64,000 nt of DNA from Closterium sp. NIES-65. Taxonomy: Eukaryota > Streptophyta > Zygnematophyceae > Desmidiales > Closteriaceae. The notes under the pieces were generated by a model that was not told the origin of the DNA, ran no database searches, and saw only the letters and a program-made list of their open reading frames with translations. Where the stretch lies: NCBI GenBank assembly GCA_948144175.1, contig CANXME010002496.1, forward strand, positions 1 to 64,000. The letters are read 5' to 3'. The translations under genes and the position numbers were made by a program. This document shows positions 12,301 to 23,900 of the stretch, in pieces (position 1 is the first letter of the stretch; the number at the start of each line of letters is the position of its first letter).

Positions 12301-15300
12301 GCAAGTCGACAGCTACCTCGGCAGGCTCAACCGGGTCTACCTGAGAGACACCTGAGGGAGCGGCACCCTGAGGGGGAAGGGGGTCTACCACTGCAGCACC
12401 TGGCGCGAGGAAGAGAGGCGGGGGAGGGAGCGGGGCAGTGCGGTAGGGGAAGAGGCGGTAGAAGGGCACGGACTCGTCAAAGGTGACGTCCTGAGAGGGG
12501 AAGACTCGGTGCGAGGCGGGGTGGTAAAACTGCCAGCCAGACGCATCCGGGACAAAGCCAAGAAAGACACAGGGAGCAGTGCGGGAGGAGAGCTTGTCTG
12601 CAGACGTGTCGCGAACAAAAGCTCGGGATCCCCAGACACGGAAGCGTGACGCATCGCCAACCTCCCCCGTCCAGAGCAGTGTGGGCGAGGTCTCCGGAGC
12701 GGAGACACGGGGCCAGAGGTTGAGCTGATGCGCAGCGTACCGGACCGCAAACGGCCACAGAAAGTGGGGGGCAGCCGCGTGGACTAAGGAGGTACGAGCG
12801 ACCTCCATGACCAAGCCAATGCGGCGTTCAGCAACCCCATTCTGCGGTGGAGAGGCCGGGAGCGTGAACGACTGGCGAATGCCGTGCTCGGCACAGTAGG
12901 CTGCCAAGAGGTCGGAGGAGAACTCGCCACCTCTGTCAGAGTGCAAGCGCAGAACAGGAAACTCCGAGCGAAAACGCTCTCGCAGCTGAAGACGTGCTCT
13001 GCTGATCCAGGGGATCAGAACATCAGGGACTTCACCCTTGGTGCGCAAGGGGAAGACCGTGGTGTAGCGTGAGTAGTCGTCAACGACGATCAAGAAGTAC
13101 CTCTCCTGGCCCTGACCACGGACGCGGGCTGGGCCCCACACGTCCATGTGGAGCGTCTGCAAAGGAGCAGTCGTCGGGGGGAACGAGGAGGAGTGAGGGG
13201 CAGCGCGCTGCCGCCCCTCGACACAGGGAAGACAAGGAGGAGCAAGGGAGGGTGGGAGGGGAGGGAGTACCCGAGGAAGACCAGAGACAAGGTACCGGGC
13301 GTGCATGCCCCGAAGGCGCTGCACTGACGGGTGACCAAGTCGGTGGTGCCAGAGGACAGTCTTGTGCGCTAGAGAGCGACACGAGCAGGGGGCAGAGAGC
13401 TGACCTGACGCAGACGCAGACGCCGCTACCTGAGGGGACTCAGTGGTCAGTGTGTACAGGTCCGACCCCGGCTGCCGAGTGAAGGTAGCCAGGTGACGGC
13501 CCGTCCGAGCACACGTGCAGTGTGTCACACGCTCGTAGGCAGGGGTGAACTGGTGAACACCCCCATCCTGAAGCGCACAACCCGCCACCAAGTTCGTAGA
13601 GAACGAGGGGAGGTGGAGACCTGACAGTGTGCCCGACGGGACAGCAGGACAAGGAAGGAGGGTGGAGGAGGTCGCAATGACCGGACCCCCAGAGGGGTCA
13701 GCGAGCGAGACAGCGACTGGTCGAGCAAGGGGCTCAAGAGCAGTGCGGTCACGAAAGAAACAGCGCGAAGCGCCTGAGTCTAGAGTGAAGGTGTGCAGTG
13801 CCTCAGTGGACTCAGTAGTACCTGGGGTGGCGGACACACACGCACCTAGAGCAGTAGCCTCACCAGTACCTGGGGTAGCAGACACGCAAGTACCTAGGGC
13901 GGCAGCCTCACTCGTGCGGATGCCTGGGTCAGGCGGAACACTCAGGTACTGGTCCTCCTCTCCACTAATAGTCAATGCATACATTGCTTTGAGAATAACA
14001 TCAAAATCAAGAGCATAGATATCGATATCCTTCTTGAGGAGATCAGCCCACTGAGGGAGCTCAGGAGCGTCAGGAAACTGAGCACGCCAAGCGTCATCTA
14101 GGCGAGAGAAGCAGCGCTGCAAAGTGTGCGCCCTCCCGCACGTCTGTCCCTTGCGGCGACCAGTGCGGATGACGTACGTGCAGCTAAGGCTACCCCCCCC
14201 ACCCCCGTGCTGTAAGTACCACTCACAAAGCTCCTGGGAGGACTGAGGAAGCTGCGCACTCTGGCCAGTGCCAGAGCCTCCACGACCACCACCGCCGCCT
14301 CCACCACGACCACCACCGCCCCTGCCGCCGCCACGTCCACTGCCGCCACCACCACCGCCCCCACCCCGGCCACCGCCGCCGCCGCTGCCTCCACCACCCC
14401 CACCGCTGCCACTAGCCCCTCCAGCCCCGCCACCGCCCCCGCCGCTGCCACCACCCCCACCACCGCCTCCCCCGCCGTCACCCCCACCGCCCTTGCCTCC
14501 CCTGCCCTTGCCGCTGCGGCGCCCGCTGGGAGCGGACGCAGAGCCGACCTGCTCAGCACCAAGAAGGTCGACAGCAGCAGCAGAGGCGACAGAGGGGAGG
14601 AGGGGGGAGGGGGAACACCCCTCGAAGAAAGGGGTGCGGGGGTCGCCACGAGAGGTACCTACAGCTACAATGCTCTTCTCAGCTGCAAGTAGTTCCTTCT
14701 CTAGGGCGGTAATGGTGAGCTCAGTGGGGCAGCGAGCTAGGAAGTGGTCCCTGACTGTACGCAGAGTGTCAGGGAGGCGGGTGACTAGGTGGTAGAGAGT
14801 GAGCCAGAGCGGGGGAGGGTTGGAGGCAAGAAACTCAGCGGGCATGGCTGCACGGAAGCGGGCATCACTAGTACGGAGGTGAGTGATGAGGTCAGCGACT
14901 GTCTGGAAAGCGGACAGGTCGGGGAACAGGTAGGGAAGGGAGAGACGGCCTAGTGCAGCTGAGGTCGGGGAGGAGTAGCGCGCAACTACTGCAGTGTACA
15001 GGGCCTGCGCAGTCTGATGCTGGCCGAAGTGCTCACGCTCATCTACTGGCAGGGAGTTGCGAATAGCAAAGCGGGCGTGGGCATCGCGAGTCTGCCACTG
15101 CGAGCGAGCAGTAGCGGTAGCAGTAGTAGCAGGAGCAGGGACTGTGCCTAGTGCGTGATCGTACAGCGAGATATCCTCTCTGGCAGTGAGCTGGAGGAAC
15201 AGGTGCAGATCATCGAGCCAGGTATCAAACTTAATCGGGTGGCCCTCAGAATCGAACGAGAGAACTGTAGGGCTAGCCATAGCTGAAGTAGCAGTAGTGG

Positions 15301-15370
15301 TAGTAGCAGTAGCAGTAGCAGTAGCAGTAGCAGTAGCAGTAGCAGTGCTGTGCACAGGTAAGTAGGGCAC
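9399..15370 (-). pseudogene. Copia B gag-pol polyprotein region
   Basis: Reading from 15370 leftward on the minus strand. The gag begins MASPTVLSFDSEGHPIKFDT at about 15279. A very glycine-rich, Ser/Arg-containing stretch follows at about 14540-14270. A Cys/His block (about 14210-14110) sits in the nucleocapsid position. A GAG-pre-integrase block HRLGHPSVQRLRG lies at about 13350. The integrase follows with LHMDVWGPARV, VDDYSRYTTVF, LHSDRGGEF and NGVAERRIG (about 13160-12830). A long Ala/Glu/Pro/Gly-rich linker spans about 12350-11030. The RVT_2 reverse transcriptase follows (MWIFRVKRPPG, LDFSTAFLQG, MYVDDLVFA), and the copia RNase H is at about 9740-9450 (VDNKATIALC). Order integrase before RT is diagnostic of Ty1/copia. 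About one break. Confidence 0.9.
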
Positions 15371-15970
15371 GGCTCGGCTAGGGCGGCGCGGCTCGGCTAG
15401 GGCGGCGCGGCTCGGCTAGGGCGGCGCGGCTCGGCTAGGGCGGCGCGGCTCGGCTAGGGCGGCGCGGCTCGGCTGGGGCAGCGCGGCTCGGCTGGGTCGC
15501 GCGGTTCGGTTCGGGTCGCGCCGTGCGGCTCGGTCGTAGAGGGGCGAGCGCGGGAGGGCCGGTCGGGGCTAGCGCGGGGCCAAAAGGGGGGGGGGGGCGT
15601 GAGAGGCTAGCGCGGGGCCTGCAGGGGACGTGGGAGGCTAGCGTGGGGCCGTGAGAGGCTAGCGCGGGGCCTGCAGGGGCCGTGGGAGGCTAGCGCGGGG
15701 CCGACGGGGGCCTTAGGAGGCTAGCGCGGGGCTAGCGTGGGGGCCGACGGGGGCTTAGAAGGCTAGCGCGGGGCCGATCGGGGGCCTTAGGAGGCTAGCG
15801 CGGGGCTAGCGTGGGGCCGACGGGGGCTTGGGAGGCTAGCGCGGGGCCGATCGGGGGCCTTAGGAGGCTAGCGAGGGGCTAGCGTGGGGCCGACGGGGGC
15901 CTTAGGAGGCTAGTGCGGGGCCGACCGGGGGCCGTAAGAGGCTAGCGCGGGGCCATACGGGGCCTTGAGA
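15363..15970 (-). repeat. Tandem repeats in the copia B leader
   Basis: From 15363 to about 15480 there are about six units close to GGCTCGGCTAGGGCGGCGC. From about 15600 to 15970 there are about twelve longer units built on GAGGCTAGCGCGGGGCCGAC. Upstream of these, at 15296-15350, lies an (AGTAGC)n-type run inside the 5' end of gag. The organisation resembles the copia A leader, but the unit sequences differ. Confidence 0.8.
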
Positions 15971-16081
15971 ACGAGGCGCTCGAGGCGCAGGAAAAAGAAC
16001 GGCGGCGCACGAGGGCGCGGATAGCGGAAACGGTGGGCCCTATCGTTTCGGTCCTAGGTGGAACCTAGGCTCGTAATACCA

Positions 16082-16215
16082 TGTCAGAATGAGAACCGAG
16101 AATGAGGAGTGACTAGCAGGAACAACAGTACAAATATGTCAAACCCTAATCTGGTGTACCCCTTATGGTGTGACCCACTACAGCCTAGAACCACACAAAC
16201 ATATAATGTTTGACA
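16082..16215 (-). repeat. 5' LTR of copia B
   Basis: 134 bp, same ends as the LTR at 8878. The adjoining TGCTT matches the five bases left of the other LTR, which proves the insertion boundaries. Confidence 0.92.
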
Positions 16216-16493
16216 TGCTTCGCCCTTACATCCCAACCACAAGCCAACTGCCTCGCCACCGCCCGCCATCCATGACTCGCCCTGCATCGGAGCCGATCAT
16301 CGAGTCCAAAAAAATCCTAAGCCATCGGATTCGACACCCCACGGGAATCACGAGGATTGAATTCCTCATTCGCTGGAAGGACCGCACGCCAATTGAGGAT
16401 ACCTGGGTGCCCCTGGCCAACATCGAAAACCAACTAGCCCTGCAAATGTACCTGAGGAGCCGGGGTTTCCGCGATATACACGCACTCGCGTAG
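16216..16493 (+). pseudogene. Gypsy integrase C-terminus with chromodomain
   Basis: This resumes directly after the copia B target duplication (tgctt, 16216-16220). A chromodomain-like block at about 16318-16450 (ILSHRIRHPTGITRIEFLIR, then WKDRTPIEDTWVPLANI) fits the C-terminal chromodomain that defines chromoviruses. These domains are known to steer integration toward particular chromatin marks. Belongs to the broken gypsy element. Confidence 0.8.
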
Positions 16494-16539
16494 CGGAGGG
16501 GGCTTCTTGAGGGGGGGGGGGGGGGGAGGGGGGGGGGTA

Positions 16540-16868
16540 GTGTAAGGAATTTTATCGACGTTTCTTAGCGCGCATTACAACATCGCGTACATCAGCAACC
16601 GTTGTACGCTCGTTAATGCTAACGGGGCTTCGCCGACTTCGGGCGCAGTGTTTCACCAAACCTCCCACTGCTGGCCTGGCCGTGTCGGCCTACGCTTCGG
16701 GACTAGCCCGAGCATCGCTAACAACATAGCACCAGCTAGCTCGCACGCACTGCGTTACCGTTTGCATGTTTCGGCTTATAAATGTTCGCTCATGCCTTCG
16801 CTCATATTTTGTACCCGTTTGACACCTTAGTGCAATCCTCGCTACCTCGTTTCATTGCACCCGTAACA
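16540..16868 (+). repeat. Probable gypsy 3' LTR
   Basis: A very G-rich tract (16512-16536), suitable as a polypurine tract, is followed by TGTAAGGAATT at 16540, a plausible LTR start. The end at about 16868 (CCGTAACA) is a guess, because the partner LTR is not in the window. Confidence 0.4.
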
Positions 16869-17824
16869 ATGAGCTAATGATACCAGTCACGTTTCAGCAA
16901 CGCTTTCGAAACGTATAAACTCTTGGAAGCTGTCTAAACCATAGTCGTATGAACTCATTAAGGCATCACGAATGGTAATAAACATTGCCGATGCTGCTCA
17001 TAACGCTCGTGTAACGACCAACAACCTCCAACCAACACACGTAACACCATGGAGGATGTACAGTGCCGTAAACTGCGGCTATTTCCGGCACGCTACTCGT
17101 CGCAAGCAATCAGCTGCTTTTGTAAAGAAACCTCCAGGTTGCCCGCACGCCAACAGTGACCCACATTCAAAACCTGCCCATTCTCCTGGGGTAAATTTGC
17201 TCCCCGCCACCCTTTTTACACTCCCGCTCACCGCACCAGTGTACAGAAATTAACCACCTCCAACCCACCCTGCATCGGTGCCATCCGACGCGGCGCGATG
17301 CAATGCGCCCTCCCCCATTTCCGCTTCGCCGCAACGCAATCACTGCCAAAATCTCTGTCAGTTCCGTACGTTCAACTCACAAATCACCAAGCAGAGGCGG
17401 TATGTGAGGTGCGGCCGTAGCACGCCCTTAGACGACTTTTGCAGCTGAAGCAGAAATCACAAGCAGCCAACAGCATTTGCGTCGCGTCTCTTCCACAGAC
17501 TCCTCCCTGTACTGCCACAACAGCATGTACATAACCTTGGACTCAAGTCAATCACCAGCCCTACGTACCCACGCACCAGCTAGAAGGATTATCACTTTCA
17601 ACAGGCCAGGCTTTGTTTGAGCATCGAAACGCACTAAAGCTTGTGAATCTCTGTTTCGCACTCTATTCGCTACGCAATAGTTATCCGTTCCCATATTTCT
17701 TCTCGACAACGGATTTTTAGCTCTTTGAAGCCCCAGTCAGTATTTTCTTTCCCTCCTTGGACCATTTCTTTCAGTCAAGACCCAGTTCACCCTTTCTCCC
17801 ACATCTCCACGCGTCGCCGTTGAA
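16869..17824. other. Intergenic stretch and upstream region of the first duplicated gene
   Basis: No convincing coding sequence. At about 17095-17210 it carries a block (CGTCGCAAGCAATCA, then GTGACCCACATTCA and AACCTG) that is repeated in diverged form at about 20085-20200, upstream of the second gene copy. The duplication unit therefore included the 5' flank. Confidence 0.6.
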
Positions 17825-19549
17825 ATGGCTGCGATTCACCAGACACCGCCAAATCAACGAGATAGATTCTCATCGACGAGTCGCCGCCGCTCGTGTACGC
17901 GATCAGCCCCACGGAGCGCTACCAGTCGACTCCAAGTACACCTGCTCCTCGCTACCCTTTTCTTACCCGCCTTGGCGCTCGCGGCTCGCCCCCAGTTTCC
18001 GACAGAAGGAACGCGCGACTCTAAGGACAGCGTCGTCATTGCGGTAAGCTCCAAGTCTCCGACGCTTCGTGCAAGGTCGTAAAGAGAGCAATTTGTGCGT
18101 GGTCTTGTTGGACACACTTTCCAGAAACAAACTCACGCCGTTTAATTAAATCAAGCATCCCATAAGTTTTTTTTTTTTTTTTTTTCAACCTCATAAGTTT
18201 TTTTATCTGACGCTCTTTTCTTTCCTTGGCGCTGTTCTCCCCAGAGGTATCAAGCGGGGCTGTCGAAGCTGTGTCTCGGAGCCAGTCGCGACAGGGCACG
18301 GGCGGTTATTTCAAACGCCGATTATGCCGGCAGCGACGCCAACGTGGCGCTCGCCTATTCGCAGCCCACGAACGCCACCTTCATGTACATCGGCGGCGCG
18401 AGAATTAAAGGTAAACTTCCCTTTTTTTTGTTTGTACCAACCTCCGTTATTTCTCTCTTCCCCTCTCTGCAACCCGTCGCTCCATCTAATCCACTTGTCC
18501 CGTCCCCCACGCCTCACCCCTGCCCCCCACTCGGACTTGCCCCCATTACTCAATTGCATACCATCCCCTCAGGCCTCCCTTTCTCCCCCCTTCTCTCTCC
18601 TTTATTCCTCTCAAGATTATACCATTCCCCTTACAACAGAACTTTCGTTTTCACATCCCCTGTATCTTCCATCTACTATCCCCTCCTTCCTCAGGACCTC
18701 GCCGCTGCGTCCCACCGGGTCTATTGGGTGTATACTCCTACTACCCCTCTACAAACAAATTCGTGAAGGGCGATCTGCGCAGCCTACCCGAGCGTGTAGT
18801 GGACTCGTCGTATGTGGTCTCCCTGACAGTGCCATCCGCGTTACAAGTCGCCCCGCAAGTGACTTTGGACGTGTCGAACATGTATCCTACGGCTCTCGAG
18901 GTTGACGCTGCAGGAACAGTATCAGCCCCTCCCATGACGCAGACCAATTTCACGGTAAGCGAGTTTTTGCCTGCCTTGAAAGTCCTTGTTCTGTAACCTC
19001 CACCTTATCCGGTACTCATGCCCCTGCATATAAGCTTCCATGTCTACATATTTCATCTTCCATGTCCTGGTTTCCCTGCGTTTAGTAGCTATGCACTTGT
19101 TCATATTTCCCCTCCTCATTCCAAAATCACCACATTCCTTCCTCCACTTTCAGGTCTCAGGTGCAGATCTCTCCCCTCCGGCCGACCCATATGGAATGGT
19201 TTCTTCATACCTTGAGCAATACGGCGCCAAAGCTGACCCTAACGACCTCTCGGGGGCAATTCTCGTTACTTATGACCCGTATATCGAGGCGCACGTTACG
19301 GTGTACATGATTTACCGACCCGTCTACAGTCCCGCAGCGGTGGTACAGCAGTACTGCAACTCGAACGCTCCGTGCTACTTTGCATACGAAATGGTTGGGA
19401 GGTATGCAGCTCCTCAGGATGTATCTGCGAGGCGTCGACGAAGGCTGCTCGCAAGCAGTTCGCGAGCGGATACAATATCATCGATGGGAACGTGTGTGCG
19501 ATACGTGTATGTCCCTTCGTGCAAGTGTTACAGGACCCAGCCCTGTTAG
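17825..19549 (+). CDS. Unrecognised secreted or membrane-anchored protein, copy 1 (346 aa, four exons)
   Basis: Exons 17825-18043, 18245-18410, 18695-18954 and 19154-19549 join in phase through GT/AG introns and give 346 aa. The start was chosen as the first ATG before the Arg/Ser-rich N-terminus. Residues about 37-55 (LQVHLLLATLFLPALALAA) form a hydrophobic segment that could be a signal peptide or a type II anchor. The rest looks extracellular: NATF and NFT glycosylation sites, a Tyr/Pro-rich centre (YDPYIEAHVTVYMIYRPVYS), a polyarginine patch RRRRR, and a Cys-rich C-terminus (CVRYVYVPSCKCYRTQPC). I do not recognise the family. The gene is duplicated at 20911-35861, and sequence, exon sizes and phases agree closely. 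Confidence 0.75.
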
Positions 19550-20910
19550 AGTTCCAAGGTGCCAAAAAAAGGCATGACTTGCTATGTACAAATACGTGCT
19601 CCTTGGACAAGGCGTCTGGCCTAAACGCACGACCCCTGAAGTAGTAGGACCTGCGTACGAGGACTAACGCAGAGTGGACTGTTGTATGGTAGTAGGAGAA
19701 TTGTAAATGTTGATCACTTGCTCCATAAAGGAAATTTGACATCACTTGCTCAGTGCTAGAGTAGGAGTTTATTACAATACACCCTCTTTCTCGCCATTGT
19801 GAATTCGGTTATAGTGAAGTCAAGATGGGAAAAGCACGGTTAACGGTGGTTAGATTAAGTCTAGGTATGGTTCAATCAGACAAATCGAAGGTAACTAGGT
19901 TTTCCATCAGTTCAGCACAGTTCAGTGTAGTGAGAAAGAGGGTGTATCCTGAGTGAAAGACACTATGTTCGAACTTCCTATTCGTCCCGTTACAGCCCTC
20001 CCCGACCGATGCTAGGGCAAAATCCAGCATTGCGGTGGCGCACAAAGAGGATGCAGTTATTTTGGGCAAGCGCATTCGTCGCAACCAATCGTATTTGTCG
20101 CAAGAAAACCTGCAGGTTGTTTGCTTCATCTCGATTTGTCGTTTCAACCTGCTTTCAACAACCACACCTGTACAGTGACCCACATTCACAACCTGGCCCT
20201 GCCCTTGGCGAAAATTGCCAAATCTATTCACTCCCCCAACCCAGCCCAAACCACTCTAGCCTCCAACCAATCGGAAGTCGCGCGATGCGATGTCCCTCGG
20301 CATTTCGGCCATGCAATCAGGGGCGGCATGGCTGGCTGGATCTCGGCCATGCAATCAGGGGCGGCATGGCTGGCTGGGGGACGATTCGACAAGACATTGA
20401 CGAACCAACAAGCAGCATGATTGACGACGAAAGATGCCAAGTCATTTCTGGGTGACACAGTCTGGTCGGGGGAAGAAATTGCAGGGGGCAAGAAGGGGAA
20501 GCGTGGGGGCTTGCAGGGGCGCAATGTGTGGTGCGCATGTCACACTGATTGCGCTGGAGTGGCGGAGGGTTGACAAATCTAAGCCAACCCCAAGCAGCCA
20601 ACAACTTATCGCCTCGTCACTTACCGACCGATCGACAGCTTCAGCAGCATTGCCAGAGCTGCCAGCACACTACCTTGAAGTAGATTACTAGCCATCTCAG
20701 TCTACGCACTACATGCACACAGTCAATCAGTCACATTCCATCCAGGTTATCTGCCATTCGAAGCCATTGTCATCTTATGTGCTCTCCCTGTAACACTTGA
20801 ACAACAACCTTTTTCAGTCGCGTTTCCGGCAGTCGTTCCACTCAGCGATTCCGTCGACTCGACAAAGCTCGCCATCTCGCTTACCTCGCAACTCTGTCGA
20901 ATTGGCTGCA
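19550..20910. other. Intergenic region between the duplicated genes
   Basis: No gene seen. The left part is the 3' flank of copy 1. The part from about 20085 repeats the upstream block of copy 1 in diverged form. At 20305-20378 a unit of about 36 bp (core CGGCCATGCAATCAGGGGCG) is repeated twice in tandem. Confidence 0.6.
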
Positions 20911-23900
20911 ATGCAGCAGGAACAGTTGAATCGACGAGGCTCTTTCTCAGCCACCGGCCGCAGACGATCGTTCACCTCTTCCCTGCGGAGAAGTTTTTTC
21001 GATCAAATCCATCTCCAAGTGCTACACGTGCTTGTGGCTGCACTTCTCGTACATTCCCTCAGTCTCACCGTACGGGCCCAGTTCTTGACAGAAAGAACGC
21101 GCGCGCAGGACAGCGTTATGATTGCGGTAAGCTCGAGGCCCCGCACAAGGCAACCTCGTATCTTTCAATGCGTCCTAGTGTCCTATCACAAATTTGGCCT
21201 TCTCTGGCCTTCGCATTTCACTAACTTCGCCCTTCTCTCTCGTCGTCTTCCCCCCTACCGCAGAGGTATCAAGCGGGGCTGTCGAAGATGTGCCTCGGAA
21301 CCAGTCGCGAGAGTGCGCGGGCGGTTGTCGCCAACGCCGATTACGCCGTCAGCGACGCCAACGTGGCGCTCGGCTATTCGCAGGCGACGAACGCCACCTT
21401 CATGTACATCGGTGGCGCGAAAATGAAGGGTAAAGTACCCCTCTTTTTCTTCTACATCGCGAAATTGGGAAGTGCGGAAAGTAGCCCTGAATACACTCTT
21501 GCACAACTTACCCGATAGTACACCCCCGGCACTTTTGAGTCAAGGTTTTAGAACTGCGTGGCGACAGTCACTGGCGTAGTAACTTCCGAGTCACTTTCCC
21601 GCGCCTTTCTGCACAAACTCAGTCAACCGTTTAGCAACGCCACCCGCATCTGCGCACATGCTAAACAGTCACGGGCTGCTCCACCCAAATGTTCACCTGC
21701 CCATACCGTGTCAACCAACTCGAAAGCGACGAGCACGTAACCCCAACTGCCAATCCGTACGGGCTTCCCCACGTGGCATACTGTTTCAACTCCCACGTCC
21801 ACGTAAGCGTACATGCAGCAAAACGTACAGCAACCACAACCGTTGGATGGACACCCTGGTCACGCAATCACTACGGTACACGTGTCGCCTGTACATAAAC
21901 TCGCATAGCACGTTACGCATTCGCGCACACAAACTCGCACATCCTTGCAAGCTCACCGCGCTCCGATCTGCACCGTACATCTGGTGGTCAAGCATCCTTC
22001 CCACACCGTACATTTGGATGCATCCCATAGGGCAGCAAACCGCATATCACGCCAACGGTAGCCACTACCCCTCATCCACGCGGCCTCACTCCACTTGCGC
22101 ATCGTGCGTCCGCACCAGACGCGCCAATGCATAAACACCGTACACCTGAACCAATGCCACCGTTTCGTGCACTTCGCGAAAAGTCTCGCCTACCATTAGG
22201 GTTGCGCTCGCAACTAGATGACGACGACACCTGCGTCGTCCATCTGTATACATCGTAAACACCACCGACCTTCCACGTCACGCACAATTAATCCATCTTA
22301 CCCGTACACTTGCAACCCGATCATGCAATCGCACAAACGGTAACCGGTTGCCCTACCCATCGTGGCTCACGTTTGCGACGTATGCGCGAACCACTCACAA
22401 CCGTGCATTTGTCGCACCCGTATAGCATATCACAGCGCACATCCCACCGTCGGCCTCATCTTCACGCTCGTCCACGATTGTGACACGGGTGTACAAGCGC
22501 GTGCCACCCTCCCATACCATTGGCTCCACGTCATCCCTTAGCCTTGTTGCGGTCCAACCAGATGTCCACTTACGCGCACCGCTGCGTCCTTTACGTCCAA
22601 CGTACAGGTGACACATGGCACACACCGTAAAATTCGCCGCAGAATGCGGCGCATCCCTCTCCGTCCCGCACATCTGGGCGACGGCGGGTTCGCTGTGGCA
22701 TGCACCATATAGTTTCTGTTATGTGCTGTCATATGCGAGCAATACCCCAATTGAAGCTTTTCCCATTAACAACAAACGCACACACAAACATACAACGCCT
22801 CCACGCCTATGTCTAACCCCCCCACATCTTCAACACTGACACATGCTTAACCCAGGTGCGCGTTCCACAGCTACACATAACCCTGTCACACAGCCGCAAA
22901 TCATCGTACACACGCAGCCAATCTACTGTCCCCGCAACGGTAAAACCCACGCTTCCCCCATCCCCTCCACGCCAGCCGTCCTACTCATCCCCCACGGATG
23001 CCGAAAGGTCGTCGTCCCCCACTGGCTCCTCCGGCTGGGCTGCGCCGGCGGGCCTCATGTGCTCCAGGCCGCACGCAGAGATGCGCAGACCATGGCGCCC
23101 CCAGATCCACGCCTCCCGCTCCGCGTCATACTCCGGGTTGCGGATCCTGATCGCCCTCTCCACGGCCTCCTTAACCAGGACCTTGAGGCCGTCCACAACG
23201 TGGGCGTTTCCGCCGGCCGAGTTGGAAAGCCGGCCTTTCCTCTGCTCCCAGTAGAGGACGCAGTCGGAGACCTGCGCCATCACGCATCGTGTCACTCAAA
23301 TGGTCCGACGTAAACAACACAGATGCATGGCACACATAGAGCGCACAGACTCACCACATGCTCCAACCAGGCCAGGTGGTACACCTTCAGCGTCATCACC
23401 AGGCCGGCCTTCTTGGGCCTGAATGCAGCCTTCGCACATGTCGCGAACGCCCGAGAGGCGAACGGCATGCCATCCCGGTCTGTCGCCCATGTCGTGAGCA
23501 CCAGTGTTTCTGCATTCCCACGTGCATGCAGGTCAGTGTCAACGGCCGTCACGCACGAGGGTGACAGCATAACGATGCGGTGGCAAGCCTGGTTGCTGGG
23601 GTAGACCGCACCAGGGGGGTCAGCGCCGAACCCAATGCGCTCCCGGATCTTCTCAATACTGCGTTCCTTCTCCGGTGCCCATGGGCTGGATGCGTCCCGA
23701 TCGTCGCGGAACAAGCCGAGCTTGGGAAGTGCAATGTCGCGCACGCGGGCGGCAGCCCGCGTCTTCCACTCAGAGAGTGTCTTGTTGAGATCAGCGCGAC
23801 GCGACTTGTCAGCCGCCAACGCCAAACAGGCGAAGCTATGCGGCAGGCGGTCCAGCACCGCACACACCCCGTGTGTCTTGTCGTCGCTGCTCGGGTAGAA

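Larger units (their letters stand above)
8878..16215 (-). mobile_element. Ty1/copia element B, nearly whole and young
   Basis: 7338-bp minus-strand element. It has two 134-bp LTRs (8878-9011 and 16082-16215), each TG...CA, which differ at about one base. It is flanked by the 5-bp duplication TGCTT (8873-8877 and 16216-16220). The primer-binding site next to the 5' LTR reads TGGTATTACGAGCC on the minus strand, like initiator-Met tRNA. The polypurine tract lies at about 9012-9021. The element has one long gag-pol region with about one break. Near-identical LTRs indicate recent insertion into the gypsy integrase region. Confidence 0.92.
5505..16868 (+). mobile_element. Ty3/gypsy chromovirus-type retrotransposon (broken), interrupted by copia B
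   Basis: Plus-strand element occupying 5505-8877 and 16216-about 16868, with copia B nested at 8878-16215. Its 5' LTR and gag start lie beyond copia A and are not in the window. The parts seen in order are: a gag CCHC knuckle, a protease, a reverse transcriptase, RNase H, an integrase, and (after the copia insertion) a C-terminal chromodomain. These are followed by a G-rich polypurine tract and a probable 3' LTR. Broken, with on the order of ten breaks in coding sequence, and the oldest layer of the nest. Confidence 0.85.

Noticed and set aside
11449-14800. Plus-strand and alternate-frame open stretches rich in Leu, Pro or Gln
   Set aside because: Shadows of the copia gag-pol frame and of its GC-rich, Ala/Gly-rich linkers.
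16512-16536. G runs here, at 46636-46670 and at 58041-58062 as G-quadruplex elements
   Set aside because: The first fits a polypurine tract; the others are homopolymer runs in introns where sequencing length is unreliable.
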